64,000 bases of DNA from positions 364,159 through 428,158 of the forward strand of contig NZ_SJPY01000006.1 of the NCBI RefSeq assembly GCF_007860185.1. Reading direction: 5' to 3'. The notes under the pieces were generated by a model. It did not search any database. It saw nothing but the letters and a program-made list of their open reading frames with translations, and had not been told where the DNA came from. This DNA comes from Novipirellula aureliae (GTDB lineage: Bacteria > Planctomycetota > Planctomycetia > Pirellulales > Pirellulaceae). A program made the position numbers and the translations under genes. Positions 9,458 through 17,571 of this stretch are shown in pieces; position 1 is the first letter of the stretch, and each line of letters starts with the position of its first letter.

Positions 9458-9533
9458 CTGATGCAGCCTTGCCCCAAACAGTGGAGCAACTTGGAAATCA
9501 CGACGTAGTTTCCAAGACGGCGACACCGGGCTG

Positions 9534-9830
9534 AAAAACCACGCTGGCCGTCACTCAGAGCTTTCGGCAGCCGATTACTTGCGGCGCGGGCAGGAAACCG
9601 TTCGTAGCGGTCGCCGCTTAAAGGGTGGCGGCCAGTACCCCGACGTAAGCTACTACGTTAGAAAAGTTGGGGACGACGCTTACAGTCTTGCGATCACTGA
9701 CAAGAGCGGAATGATACTTTCGATTGACACGTGGCAGCATGGGGCAACGCCTATGACGAAGGCAGACATTTTGAAGGGACTTGCAAAAAGCGGCGTTACT
9801 CCACCGATAGGATTCTGGGAGCGACTATGA
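9534..9830 (+). pseudogene. Second orphan toxin C-terminal module
   Basis: The frame reads KNHAGRHSELSAADYLRRGQE and onward for about 100 residues to FWERL, with no credible start of its own (TTG at 9579 falls inside the conserved part). The 'H-x-x-RH-x-x-L-s-x-x-xY' opening resembles small nuclease tips of contact-dependent toxins. Just upstream, another frame reads LPQTVEQLGNHDVVSKTATPG, so a one-base shift near 9530 separates linker and toxin. This is a displaced toxin cassette, not an intact gene. Confidence 0.5.
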
Positions 9831-10159
9831 TGTCAAAAGGCAGAATCTTAGATATAAAAACAAAGTTTGAAGCAGCAAATTTACGCGTCATGCTTCCAGA
9901 CGGTATTTCCGATCTGTTCGATGTTCAAAATGAGGTCATCCGTTGGCTTGTCGTTGATGAGTCGAGCGAAAAAGGAGTAGAAATCGAATTCCACCTTTTC
10001 GATGACTTGGGAGGACCGACTACGAAGTTAACCGACATCCTCTACGTGGTTTCGACTGACCGAAAGGCCAAATTATACTTTGATAAACGGGAGTCTTCAG
10101 AATGGCGGGAAGGACTGACCAAGTTCGTTAACCAGATAAAGTCGATGGTCGTTGTGTAA
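9827..10159 (+). CDS. Putative immunity protein of the second toxin module
   Basis: A 110-residue soluble protein beginning MMSKGRILDIKTKF. Its ATG at 9827 overlaps the toxin module's TGA (ATGA), the tight coupling usual for toxin-immunity pairs. There is no recognised domain; it has alternating strands and helices with many acidic residues (DESSEKGVEIEFHLFDD). The function is inferred from position. Confidence 0.5.
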   Translation: MMSKGRILDIKTKFEAANLRVMLPDGISDLFDVQNEVIRWLVVDESSEKGVEIEFHLFDDLGGPTTKLTDILYVVSTDRKAKLYFDKRESSEWREGLTKFVNQIKSMVVV

Positions 10160-10277
10160 AGCCTTGCCCCACGTCCGGGACTGGGTCGTATTGTTGGTCG
10201 AGGCGATGCGATAAACCCCGGCTTGCTTGCTGACGACTTGGCCAAAACATTCTCCGGTGGTCGTTACAGCGAAGGTA
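10160..10277 (+). pseudogene. Third toxin module fragment interrupted by the RAYT unit
   Basis: One frame reads GLGRIVGRGDAINPG...LADDLAKTFSGGRYSEGK. The AKTFSGGRY segment resembles the N-terminal part of another toxin-tip domain. The reading is cut exactly where the left 39-bp inverted repeat of the RAYT unit begins, so the repeat or the whole unit probably inserted here. Confidence 0.4.
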
Positions 10278-10316
10278 AACGCTTCGCGGGGGTCAGACTT
10301 GATCTTCGGTTTTCAG
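10278..10316 (+). repeat. Left 39-bp terminal inverted repeat of RAYT unit
   Basis: It is the exact reverse complement of 11326-11364. It contains the REP-like core CGCGGGGGTCAGACTTG. It lies 43 bp upstream of the transposase start. Confidence 0.9.
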
Positions 10317-10359
10317 GTGGTTCCGATGAATGCTTTCCATTCATACAAGGCGGACTATC

Positions 10360-11349
10360 GTGCCTCGTTTACCTCGTCTTGAATACCCGAACGCCATTTA
10401 TCATGTAATCACCCGTGGCGATGGAAGAAGAAAACTCTTTCACGATGCGCGGCATTACGAACGATTTACTCAAGGCTTGAGCGATGAGGTCGATCGTAGT
10501 TCTTGGCTCGTGATAGCCTTTTGTTGGATGCCGAACCATATTCACGCGCTGATTCGTACCCCGAGACCCAACCTGTGCAAAGGAATGCAACATTGGCTTA
10601 GTGGCTACGCCAATTGGTATGCGAAGCGAAATCGCCGTACCGGGCACTTGTTTCAGGGACGCTACAAAGCATTCTTAGTAGAAGATGAGGGTTACTATTG
10701 GAATTTAAGCCGGTATATCCATTTGAATCCATGCATGGGAGGAAAACCGCTTGCATTGACGCCCGAAGCTTACCCCAACAGTAGTTATGGAGGATATGCG
10801 CGGAAGAGTCGTCAGCTTGACTGGATTGCCTACGAAGAGCACCATCGTTACTGGACAGGACTTCATGGCGGTAGCGACCCATTCTCAAGTTACCGGAAGT
10901 TTGTCAAACAAGGTCTAACCGGTGAAGTGGATTCAAAAGTCGATCGGTTGCGAGATTGGGTCTACGGAAGCGAAGATTTTCTCAAACGGATGTTGGCCAT
11001 GGCCGCAGGAGAGGATGTTGATGAGAACGATCGTCGTATTCGCAAGACACATCCGCTCAGTGCAGAGCAAATCATTGGTGCGGTAGCGGATTACTACCAC
11101 GTTGAGCCACAAGCTTATCGCATCTTCCGTAGTCCTGCGGGTGGCCGCGACTTGGCAGCTTACCTGTGTCGACGTTATAGTGGAATCACCTTAAGAGAAC
11201 TGTCCTTGCAATTTGGATTGTCTCATCCAGACGGATCAGCCAATTTGGTACGACGGGCGAAAGCGAGACTAAAGGAATCCGTGAAATTGAGAAACGAATG
11301 CCAGAAAATCGAAGAGCTACTAGGACTGAAAACCGAAGATCAAGTCTGA
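10360..11349 (+). CDS. REP-associated tyrosine transposase (RAYT, Y1_Tnp/HUH)
   Basis: Single-strand DNA transposase of the IS200/IS605-like HUH family that acts on REP palindromes. The GTG at 10360 gives the family-typical opening MPRLPRLEYPNAIYHVITRG; an ATG 30 bp upstream is in frame but adds non-conserved residues. The HUH metal site is MPNHIHALI and the catalytic Tyr is in LSRYIHLNP, both intact. A C-terminal helix-turn-helix-like region (GITLRELSLQFGLSH) follows. The product is 329 residues. The end of the gene, including the stop codon, lies inside the right terminal repeat. It appears functional. Confidence 0.88.
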   Translation: MPRLPRLEYPNAIYHVITRGDGRRKLFHDARHYERFTQGLSDEVDRSSWLVIAFCWMPNHIHALIRTPRPNLCKGMQHWLSGYANWYAKRNRRTGHLFQGRYKAFLVEDEGYYWNLSRYIHLNPCMGGKPLALTPEAYPNSSYGGYARKSRQLDWIAYEEHHRYWTGLHGGSDPFSSYRKFVKQGLTGEVDSKVDRLRDWVYGSEDFLKRMLAMAAGEDVDENDRRIRKTHPLSAEQIIGAVADYYHVEPQAYRIFRSPAGGRDLAAYLCRRYSGITLRELSLQFGLSHPDGSANLVRRAKARLKESVKLRNECQKIEELLGLKTEDQV

Positions 11350-11364
11350 CCCCCGCGAAGCGTT
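11326..11364 (-). repeat. Right 39-bp terminal inverted repeat of RAYT unit
   Basis: It is the exact reverse complement of 10278-10316. Its first 24 bases encode the last residues and stop codon (LKTEDQV-stop) of the transposase. It is followed after 4 bp by the 128-bp repeat copy B. Confidence 0.9.
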
Positions 11365-11368
11365 CTGC

Positions 11369-11496
11369 AAAACCTCGGGGGTTTGGGGGCTGGTCCCCAA
11401 TTCCGCTGGAGGAACAAAATCGGAGTTTGGAAATACTTTATTTCCAAACCGAACTTGACAAACCATTAGACCGTTGCTGACCCCCGCGAAGCGTTC
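11369..11496 (+). repeat. 128-bp direct repeat, copy B
   Basis: Near-identical to 8006-8133. It ends with the same core GACCCCCGCGAAGCGTTC that also forms the outer part of the RAYT right end at 11348-11365, so the core occurs three times in one orientation and once inverted (10278-10294) in 3.4 kb. Confidence 0.85.
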
Positions 11497-11619
11497 TGCA
11501 CCGGTCCCGGCGATCCCGACGAACTGCTGGCCGAACTCGCTTCGTTCCGCACCGCCAGCCGCCAAACGCTCGAACAGCTCAAGAGTGAACTCGCCACAGC
11601 ACTGGCAGATCAAAAATGA
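11497..11619 (+). pseudogene. C-terminal coding fragment (unknown protein)
   Basis: Reads TGPGDPDELLAELASFRT then ASRQTLEQLKSELATAL and stops at 11617-11619. There is no start, because it is joined to the 128-bp repeat. It resembles the fragment at 5709-5760. It is an amphipathic helical tail and no function can be given. Confidence 0.4.
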
Positions 11620-11732
11620 CCGCTATTTCAAAAGTCGGCAATGTTCTAAAATAAGGACAAGGCTTTCAGGCGAGTATTTCAGGCGCCTGAAATAAGCAAT
11701 ACCTTCATCAAGACGCAATAAGCACAAACGCA

Positions 11733-12896
11733 ATGAGATCAGGCAGTTACGTCAAACAGCCGACCGACTACCGGGCGTTCATCCCGGCCAATCTGCCGCC
11801 CGATCCAGCCATTAACCTGGATGCAGAGTTGTTGAAACTACTCTCTGACGCGGATCGAGCGTTGGGCCGTTTGGACGGTGTCGCTACCGTATTACCCAAT
11901 CCAGACCTGTTTGTTGCGATGTTCGTTCGTCAGGAAGCTGTGCTAAGTTCGCAGATCGAGGGTACGCAAAGCACGTTGCAGGACATCCTTGCCTACGAAG
12001 CCGATTCAGAACAAACCACGCAGCCGGGCGATGTTGAGGAAGTTGTCAACTATGTCGCCGCAATGAATCATGGACTCAGACGTCTACCCGAGCTTCCGCT
12101 CAGCCTACGTCTGATGAAGGAAATTCATGAAAAACTGCTTCACGGTGTCCGGGGCAGTGAATGGTCGCCGGGTGATTTTCGCAAGAGCCAAAACTGGATT
12201 GGTCCGCAAGGCTGCACGTTAGCCACCGCAGACTTTGTTCCACCACCACCTCACGAGATGATGCAAGCTCTCGACAACCTAGAGCACTTCATTCATGACC
12301 GCGAATCCTTACCCGTCCTGATTCAATGTGGGCTGATCCATGCGCAGTTTGAAACCGTCCACCCTTTCTTAGATGGCAACGGACGTGTGGGCCGACTGCT
12401 AATCACCTTTTTGCTATGTGAGCGGGAAATTTTGCAGCGTCCACTGCTGTATTTGAGTTACTACTTGAAGGCTCGCAAAGCTGAATACTACGACCGACTC
12501 ATGGCGATTCGCATTAGTGGCGACTGGGAAAGTTGGTTGAAGTTTTTTCTACGAGGCGTTTACGAAGTCAGTATCTCGGCCACCAATGTTGCCCGACAGA
12601 TCATGGAAATGCGAGAGCAACATCGTCATTTGATCTCCACTGAGATTACTGCTGCCGCCAACGCTCACAAACTGCTTGACCACATGTTCGAGAAGCCGAC
12701 GTTTTCGATTAACCAAGCCAAAGACGTGATGGGATGCGCTTTTGCCACTGCGTCATCCGTCGTCGAGCGACTGGAGAAAATGGGACTGCTCCGCGAGATC
12801 ACCGGACAAGAACGCAATCGTCTGTATCAATACCAACCCTACGTCAGCGTCTTTCAAAAGCTGATGCCTGCCGAGGAAGAAGGCAAGTCAGCATGA
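11733..12896 (+). CDS. Fic family protein (AMP-transferase type, self-inhibited)
   Basis: Fic-domain enzymes modify target hydroxyls with AMP from ATP. This 387-residue protein has the DUF4172-like N-terminal region and an inhibitory motif SSQIEG at about 72-77 (S-x-x-x-E-G, class II), whose Glu blocks ATP binding. The complete active-site loop HPFLDGNGRVGR is at about 210-221. The C-terminal 90 residues form a winged helix (FSINQAKDVMGCAFATASSVVERLEKMGLL), which may bind DNA at its own promoter. It is an intact gene in an accessory region, so a regulatory or stress/defence role is possible; the target is unknown. Confidence 0.9.
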   Translation: MRSGSYVKQPTDYRAFIPANLPPDPAINLDAELLKLLSDADRALGRLDGVATVLPNPDLFVAMFVRQEAVLSSQIEGTQSTLQDILAYEADSEQTTQPGDVEEVVNYVAAMNHGLRRLPELPLSLRLMKEIHEKLLHGVRGSEWSPGDFRKSQNWIGPQGCTLATADFVPPPPHEMMQALDNLEHFIHDRESLPVLIQCGLIHAQFETVHPFLDGNGRVGRLLITFLLCEREILQRPLLYLSYYLKARKAEYYDRLMAIRISGDWESWLKFFLRGVYEVSISATNVARQIMEMREQHRHLISTEITAAANAHKLLDHMFEKPTFSINQAKDVMGCAFATASSVVERLEKMGLLREITGQERNRLYQYQPYVSVFQKLMPAEEEGKSA

Positions 12897-12940
12897 GCAT
12901 CGCCCCCGAATCTGCGTCGGTTCCGACAACGGCCTCCTAG
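12893..12940 (+). pseudogene. Truncated start of a lost downstream gene
   Basis: An ATG overlapping the fic stop (ATGA) opens a 15-codon frame, MSIAPESASVPTTAS, that ends at a TAG. The overlap is typical of an operon partner, so this may be the stub of a gene deleted from here. After it, 12941-13162 shows no gene. Confidence 0.3.
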
Positions 12941-13162
12941 TCTTCGCCGCCACCAGAGCCTCCACACTGGCAGTCACCGCAGTGGCAGGAAGCGGTCAGC
13001 CAGAATCCCGGCTTAGCGCCCTTCTTCGACAACCTTGAGTCGTTTGTGGAGTTGCCCAAACGCATAGGGACAGAGCATGAGATTGGTGTATTTGCCTTCT
13101 CCCTAGCGGAGGTATAGGATTCTTTAGAGAGTTTGCTGACGCTTTTCTTCAGGAGGTGCGTG

Positions 13163-13759
13163 ATGGTTCGTTTGGCCCTTAGCGAGGTGTTTGATCCACA
13201 GGAGGTGGTGATCGCCCATCTCTACAATCGGACCTGCCGACGCTGTTTCCTGATGGGATATGACCAAGTCTCTGGCAAAAACTTCGATTACCGGAAAGTT
13301 TGGATCGAAGAGTATCTGAAGCAGTTTGCGCAAGCGTTCGGCATAGATTTGCTAGCATTTTCGATTCTATCGAATCATTTCCATGTGATTCTGAGATCGC
13401 GGCCGGACGTCGTCGCGACCTGGGACGACGAAGAAGTGGCTCGGCGCTGGTTGATGCTTTGTCCACATCGCCGTAAGTCAGGCGGGTCGCCTTTGCCTCC
13501 GAGCGAGCCAGAGCTCAAATCGATTGCGGGTTGCCCGATCAAATGCCAAGAAATCCGAGGGCGGCTGAGTAGTTTCAGTTGGTGGATGCGGTTATTGTGC
13601 CAACGAGTTGCAATGCGAGCAAATCATGAGGACTTTGGGAAATGGTTCTGTAGTGTTGCAGGAGGCCCTGATTGCGTCGATTCAATGCGTTGTCACCGAA
13701 CGCACCGCCGCTATCATCTTTGCCGCCGCGCTCGCGAGCTATTGACACTCCCTGACTAG
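13163..13759 (+). pseudogene. Second RAYT-like transposase, C terminus lost
   Basis: Begins MVRLALSEVFDPQEV and contains the HUH metal motif SNHFHVILR, as in planctomycete REP-type transposases of the 'transposase IS200-like' group. After RANHEDFGKWF the sequence leaves the family pattern: the expected EGRY and catalytic-Tyr segment is absent and a junk tail runs to a stop. It is therefore inactive. Full-length members are roughly 300 residues or more; this has about 199. Confidence 0.7.
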
Positions 13760-14304
13760 GCGTCTCTTCTCCATTTTTCTTGTCGTGACCTTCTTTGCGA
13801 TGCCGAAGGAAAATGTACGTACTCGTTGCGGCCCCTCCGAGGAAAAGATCCTATCTCACGGGGGCACACGCCCGTTTCCCAACGATCAAGTGCAACAGGC
13901 AACACATAATTCTCGGCGAAGTCCAATCGGGGTGATACTACACCACCTGACATCATGCTCTGTCCCTTCGTCTCCTCTGTCCCTTCGTCTCCTCTGACCA
14001 CCTTAGAAATGATTGTCACCAAAGCAGGTTTGGTTCCCTGGCCTAAGCTGATGCAGAACCTTCGAGCAACCCGAGAAACCGAATTGCTAGCCCACTACCC
14101 TGCTAAGGATGTGACCAGCTGGCTAGGCAACAGCCCCAAAGTAGCCAACGACCACTACGCCATGACGATGCAGGCATCATTCGACCGTGCAGTTGTCGAG
14201 GGTGCCGAGATTGCAGGGGTAACCGGTGGAGTACTTTCAAAAGTACCCCCGAAAGTACCCCAGACATTGCAGGACAGTACGCCATTAAGCCAAGACACAA
14301 AAAA

Positions 14305-14353
14305 AGCCGATGCTGAAAACCCCGTAAATAACTGGGATTGTCTTGCATCGGCT
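14305..14353 (+). terminator. Inverted repeat at the end of the integrase remnant
   Basis: Arms AGCCGATGC (14305-14313) and GCATCGGCT (14345-14353) with a 31-nt loop. A similar but tighter hairpin lies in the same place of the intact integrase (27362-27390), 20-30 bp before the attachment repeat. It may end integrase transcription before the tRNA. Confidence 0.35.
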
Positions 14354-14372
14354 GTTGCTGTCTTGCCCTTAA

Positions 14373-14389
14373 GCTACCCCGCAAGGACT
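14373..14389 (+). repeat. Putative attachment site, left (tRNA-Gln 3' end duplicate)
   Basis: The 17-mer GCTACCCCGCAAGGACT recurs exactly at 27417-27433, where it covers the 3' end of tRNA-Gln. The two copies delimit a 13-kb element. Confidence 0.75.
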
Positions 14390-14459
14390 CTCACAATCGC
14401 CTGGAACACAGGGAAATACGCAAATCGATCAATCGGCGGTCCCACAGGCGGTCCCATTG

Positions 14460-14609
14460 GTGCACGGGATCAATGATCTAATCAGCGAATCGATCATCGA
14501 ACTACAGCGAGAAGTGCTGGCGATTATACAGAGGATGGACGAAGTCTCACAACGCGATCTAGCGGGCATAGCGAGGGGTTTGGACAAACAGGCGAAGCAA
14601 TCCAACTAG
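14460..14609 (+). CDS. Small amphipathic helical protein or fragment
   Basis: GTG at 14460 opens 49 residues (MHGINDLISESIIELQREVL, then AIIQRMDEVSQRDLAGIARGLDKQ and a short tail) with a clean heptad-like pattern. The frame is also open back to the TAA at 14370-14372, across the attachment repeat. It is either a small element gene or the last part of an integrase tail joined by recombination. Low certainty. Confidence 0.3.
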   Translation: MHGINDLISESIIELQREVLAIIQRMDEVSQRDLAGIARGLDKQAKQSN

Positions 14610-15410
14610 GGTGCAACGGAGGTGCCGTCTAAACTGCAGAAGATCACAGCTTCCGAAGAGCAAACAAACGCATGATTTGCCGTTCTCGATCGCGAGGCCG
14701 TCAAACGCGAGTGTGGGGCGTTGTCGATTGTTCACAGGTCAAGTTCGGTTCATTGATCACGAAGACGCTGCTAATGGCAAAGGGAGTGCAGGCAATCGGA
14801 TGTGTTCAATTGGAAACAGCGAACTAGATCCGCTCGTCGGTACTTGCATGACTAACTGTCTTGCTCGTTCTGCAACTGGCGAAAAAAAGTTTATTGTCAC
14901 ATTGCATAACTCATTGAGCCGGTGCGGTGAACAGCTCATTGCACCAGTGTCGCCAGCTCAGTGCAGTATCGATTTTGGTTTAGCTGCAATGCCGCTACCT
15001 CGCTAACCCATCATGGCCGTCGTGCCTGCCTTCTGTCTTGTTGCAACACGACAGCGGATCGATGACGACCGAGGACACGCGAGCACAAAAGGTGACAGCG
15101 GGAGAGGGGCAGCGACAACGCGACCGTGGCAAAATGAAAGGCTCCCCGTCGTTCACTTGAGACAATCGATGGAATCAAATCGTCAATCTGTTTTTTTGAC
15201 CCGCGACCCCCGGTCGGCCCAAACACGGTACCTAGTTATCTAGCAATCGTACCGTTTGTAATCGTCCCACACGATGAATGTATGAGCACCGAAGGTGTTG
15301 GCAGAGTCGTCAGGGGTTGCCGTCGCAAGCCTCCCGACACCCCAGCTTGCTCAGTCATCGCAAAATTGGATTCAAATAAGTCATGTGATGCAGGTTGCGA
15401 CAGAACTGTT
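14610..15410. other. Gene-poor stretch at the left end of the element
   Basis: About 800 bp in which I see no open frame with protein-like composition. It lies between the left attachment repeat and the cassette-like HNH block. Confidence 0.4.
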
Positions 15411-15483
<73 letters not shown>

Positions 15484-15490
<7 letters not shown>

Positions 15491-15744
15491 AAAATCTCGC
15501 GAAGTAGCGTTGCCTTCTGTTCACGAATGAAATTCAACTCATTTTCTTCGGTCTCGCTCATGTACGTGACATCAAGGGGGAACCTGAAGGCATGGGGCGA
15601 GATTGACTCGCGAATTGAAGGAAGTTCCTCGCGAGTTCGATAGACTATCAGGATGTCTACGTCGGATGCCTCGACTTCCTGATTGACGATCGACCCAAAC
15701 AAATACACGCTGGACTCGATTGGGAGACGGCTCAATGGACGCAA
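15484..15744 (-). CDS. Minimal nucleotidyltransferase-domain protein (MNT-like)
   Basis: About 86 residues with the pol-beta type signature GS(x)n-SDVDILIVY: YLFGSIVNQEVEASDVDIL. The third catalytic acid would be in PLDVTYM. Proteins of this size (MNT) pair with HEPN toxins or modify partners by adding nucleotides. TTG at 15744 is the first listed start, but coding-like residues (NTSDVIESL) continue upstream to the previous gene's stop, so the real start may be a few codons earlier and non-canonical. It is last of three co-directional genes; its stop lies inside the attC-like box. Confidence 0.65.
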
Positions 15745-15766
15745 CGATTCAATTACATCTGAAGTA

Positions 15767-16417
15767 TTAATGGTTGAGTGCTCCTAGTAATTGGCCCCAT
15801 TTCAGTACACGCACGCCACAGTGCTTTGCTGCTGTAACGCTCTCTCCAGACGCTCTGCAGTTTGGATTTGATGCGAGAATGATGTCACAAGTGCCGAAAC
15901 GGTCGATACCATCTCGAACTGACTCCGCGGTTAGATCGTAGTCATTCAAGGCCAATACGGTCATAGGCTGTCGTGATCGACGTTCAATGCGATACAACCG
16001 ATTGTTTAGGCGTTGAACATTGGTGACAGCCGTATGCTGGCGCAGGCCGCGCAGAATGAATCGCGTCTCTTTCGGAAGGTAGTTGCGAAACTCCCGTTCA
16101 CGGGCCGCTCTATAGAGATCACCTAGTCCGCCTATGCCAATCGGGCGGGATTCTGAGAATTGGATAGCCGACTGATCATAGAGTGCATCCTTCTTTATAT
16201 TCATTGCGAATTCAATATCGCTGGAGGTGCACAGCTCATTAAGGTCTGTCGAGCGAACGGTTTCGACCGACATCGTTGCAATATGTACCGGTCGTTGAAG
16301 ATTCTTGACCGACAATTCGATTTGGTTTGTGTCGCGTGCATTCGCAGACTGGATATCTTCATAAGATATCAGTTTGCTACAAGCCCAATTGGCAGACCAT
16401 GAATCTTCCCGCGTCAT
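15767..16417 (-). CDS. Unknown protein of the HNH cassette
   Basis: A 216-residue soluble protein I do not recognise. The first half is charged and helical (YEDIQSANARDTNQIELSVKN). The C-terminal 70 residues alternate strand and helix (PMTVLALNDYDLTAESVRDG, then CDIILASNPNCRASG, ending CGVRVLKWGQLLGALNH), like a small Rossmann-type or TIR/nuclease-like fold. It starts 2 bp after the HNH gene stop and ends 22 bp before the nucleotidyltransferase gene, so all three are one operon. A partner role in a small defence or toxin system is an inference from neighbours. Confidence 0.55.
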   Translation of the reverse strand: MTREDSWSANWACSKLISYEDIQSANARDTNQIELSVKNLQRPVHIATMSVETVRSTDLNELCTSSDIEFAMNIKKDALYDQSAIQFSESRPIGIGGLGDLYRAAREREFRNYLPKETRFILRGLRQHTAVTNVQRLNNRLYRIERRSRQPMTVLALNDYDLTAESVRDGIDRFGTCDIILASNPNCRASGESVTAAKHCGVRVLKWGQLLGALNH

Positions 16418-16419
16418 AG

Positions 16420-17163
16420 CTAGTCGGCAAATAGCCGCTCCATGTCGGGAGGAAATTGCGATCCGTTCTGATCAGTTTCCCCTAGATGCTTAGCCTCAAA
16501 GTCGTCGACGTGCTGTCGAAACAGTTCAACTGTCTTGCGTTCGTCCGGCGTCAACATGACGCAATTGGCGTCACACGCAGTCAATAGCCGACGGTTGTTG
16601 GGAATAATCTTCACCCGAATCTTCCGGAGCCACTGGATGGGCATTGAACTCTCGGGGTTGAAGCGTTCTTCCGTCATCGGACCGTATTGCTCAAAGATGG
16701 TGTGATTTTCGGCGAGCAGCGGAGTGATGAAGTTTCGCGTTTCTTCTCTCGTATCGAAGGACACTACGCCAAACAGATTTGTGATCTTTTGTTTATGTGT
16801 CTGTTTCCAATTGATTACAAGTGCCTCGGGGTATTTGTCCTCGGCCTTGTCAATAATTGTATGGCAGGTTGGGCAGAGCAAGATGAGGTTTGTGTAGCGT
16901 CCGCGTTGTTCAGCAGTCAGCGTTGTGTTCGCCCTGGGTCCATCATCAGCCGCGCTGATGATGTGCGCCATTTCTGCAACATGCACAGTGATATCTTCGA
17001 TATCACGAAACAATTCGGATAAGCACTCTGGATTCTGACAGAAGCCCCCCGAGTCAGCGAACAAACGGAGCTTTGTTTCTGTCGTTGGGGCAATTCGCCC
17101 TTTGTCACAACCTGCGCGCCGTTTCTTCGGCTTATCGTTCTTGGCTACAGTTTTCTTCTTCAC
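16420..17163 (-). CDS. HNH endonuclease
   Basis: A 247-residue protein with a basic N terminus (MKKKTVAKNDKPKKRR), a zinc-binding pair CQNPEC, the first catalytic His in HVAEMAHIISAADDGPR, and NLILLCPTCHTIIDK with the second Cys pair and final His. This is the full HNH/McrA-like fold. The remaining 130 residues are of unknown fold. It is the first gene of the three-gene block, and its start is 19 bp inside the GTTATGCC box at 17189-17182 (minus reading). The domain is clear; target and role are not. Confidence 0.8.
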   Translation of the reverse strand: MKKKTVAKNDKPKKRRAGCDKGRIAPTTETKLRLFADSGGFCQNPECLSELFRDIEDITVHVAEMAHIISAADDGPRANTTLTAEQRGRYTNLILLCPTCHTIIDKAEDKYPEALVINWKQTHKQKITNLFGVVSFDTREETRNFITPLLAENHTIFEQYGPMTEERFNPESSMPIQWLRKIRVKIIPNNRRLLTACDANCVMLTPDERKTVELFRQHVDDFEAKHLGETDQNGSQFPPDMERLFAD

Positions 17164-17181
17164 GAAAAACGACGCCTTGTA

Positions 17182-17189
17182 GGCATAAC
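17182..17189 (-). other. Cassette boundary box GTTATGCC
   Basis: On the minus strand this repeats, in the same orientation, the terminal GTTATGCC of the attC-like site 1.77 kb away. No full attC arms precede it, so it looks like a half-site left by insertion at a secondary target. Confidence 0.4.
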
Positions 17190-17571
17190 GAAGTAATTAT
17201 CCCTGGTTGGGACAGCGATAAGTCAGTCACGGGGGGTGTTATCACCGGTTTGATTGAGTGTTCTCGCCGGGGAGGTGAGATCGCCTCTTTGAGTATTCTC
17301 ACCGACGCGGACTCCCCTGTCAAATTGCGGGCCGGCTTCGGTGGCTTTGCTGCACAGCCTGCTACCACGCTACTGCGTGCACCTCGAAGGAATCAAACCC
17401 CGTTGCGATGGACCGACGGCGATTGGGATGGTCCGCTGTTATGCCATTTCATTTCGCACATGCCGATTGGTCGAGTCAACGTCTTGCGAGCACGCTTAGC
17501 TGAGGATGATATTTCGTTAAGCGAGTTCACTGACATTGACGGTGTGCCCATTGAGTCGTTTGCAACGGAGG
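17190..17571 (+). other. Degraded coding-like stretch upstream of the brxC remnant
   Basis: One frame from about 17200 to 17570 has protein-like composition (TPLRWTDGDWDGPLLCHFIS, then PIGRVNVLRARLAEDD) but no start or domain I know. It is out of frame with brxC and is probably another gene remnant. Confidence 0.3.

Larger units (their letters stand above)
14009..14476 (+). pseudogene. Tyrosine recombinase, C-terminal remnant
   Basis: The segment AGLVPWPKLMQNLRATRETE, then SWLGNSPKVANDHYAMTM, matches the last catalytic part of planctomycete integrases (NLRATR box, WLG box, catalytic Tyr in DHYAMT) and closely parallels the intact integrase at 26118-27443. The upstream 300 residues are missing. 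The frame then runs across the 17-bp attachment repeat at 14373. It is the relic of an older element that occupied the same tRNA gene. Confidence 0.8.

Noticed and set aside
12941-13162. Promoter or small RNA between fic and the broken RAYT
   Set aside because: No distinctive structure or motif beyond chance was seen.
14611-15006. Possible gene in the left end of the element
   Set aside because: Open for about 130 codons but Arg/Cys-rich and without domain, start context or neighbours.
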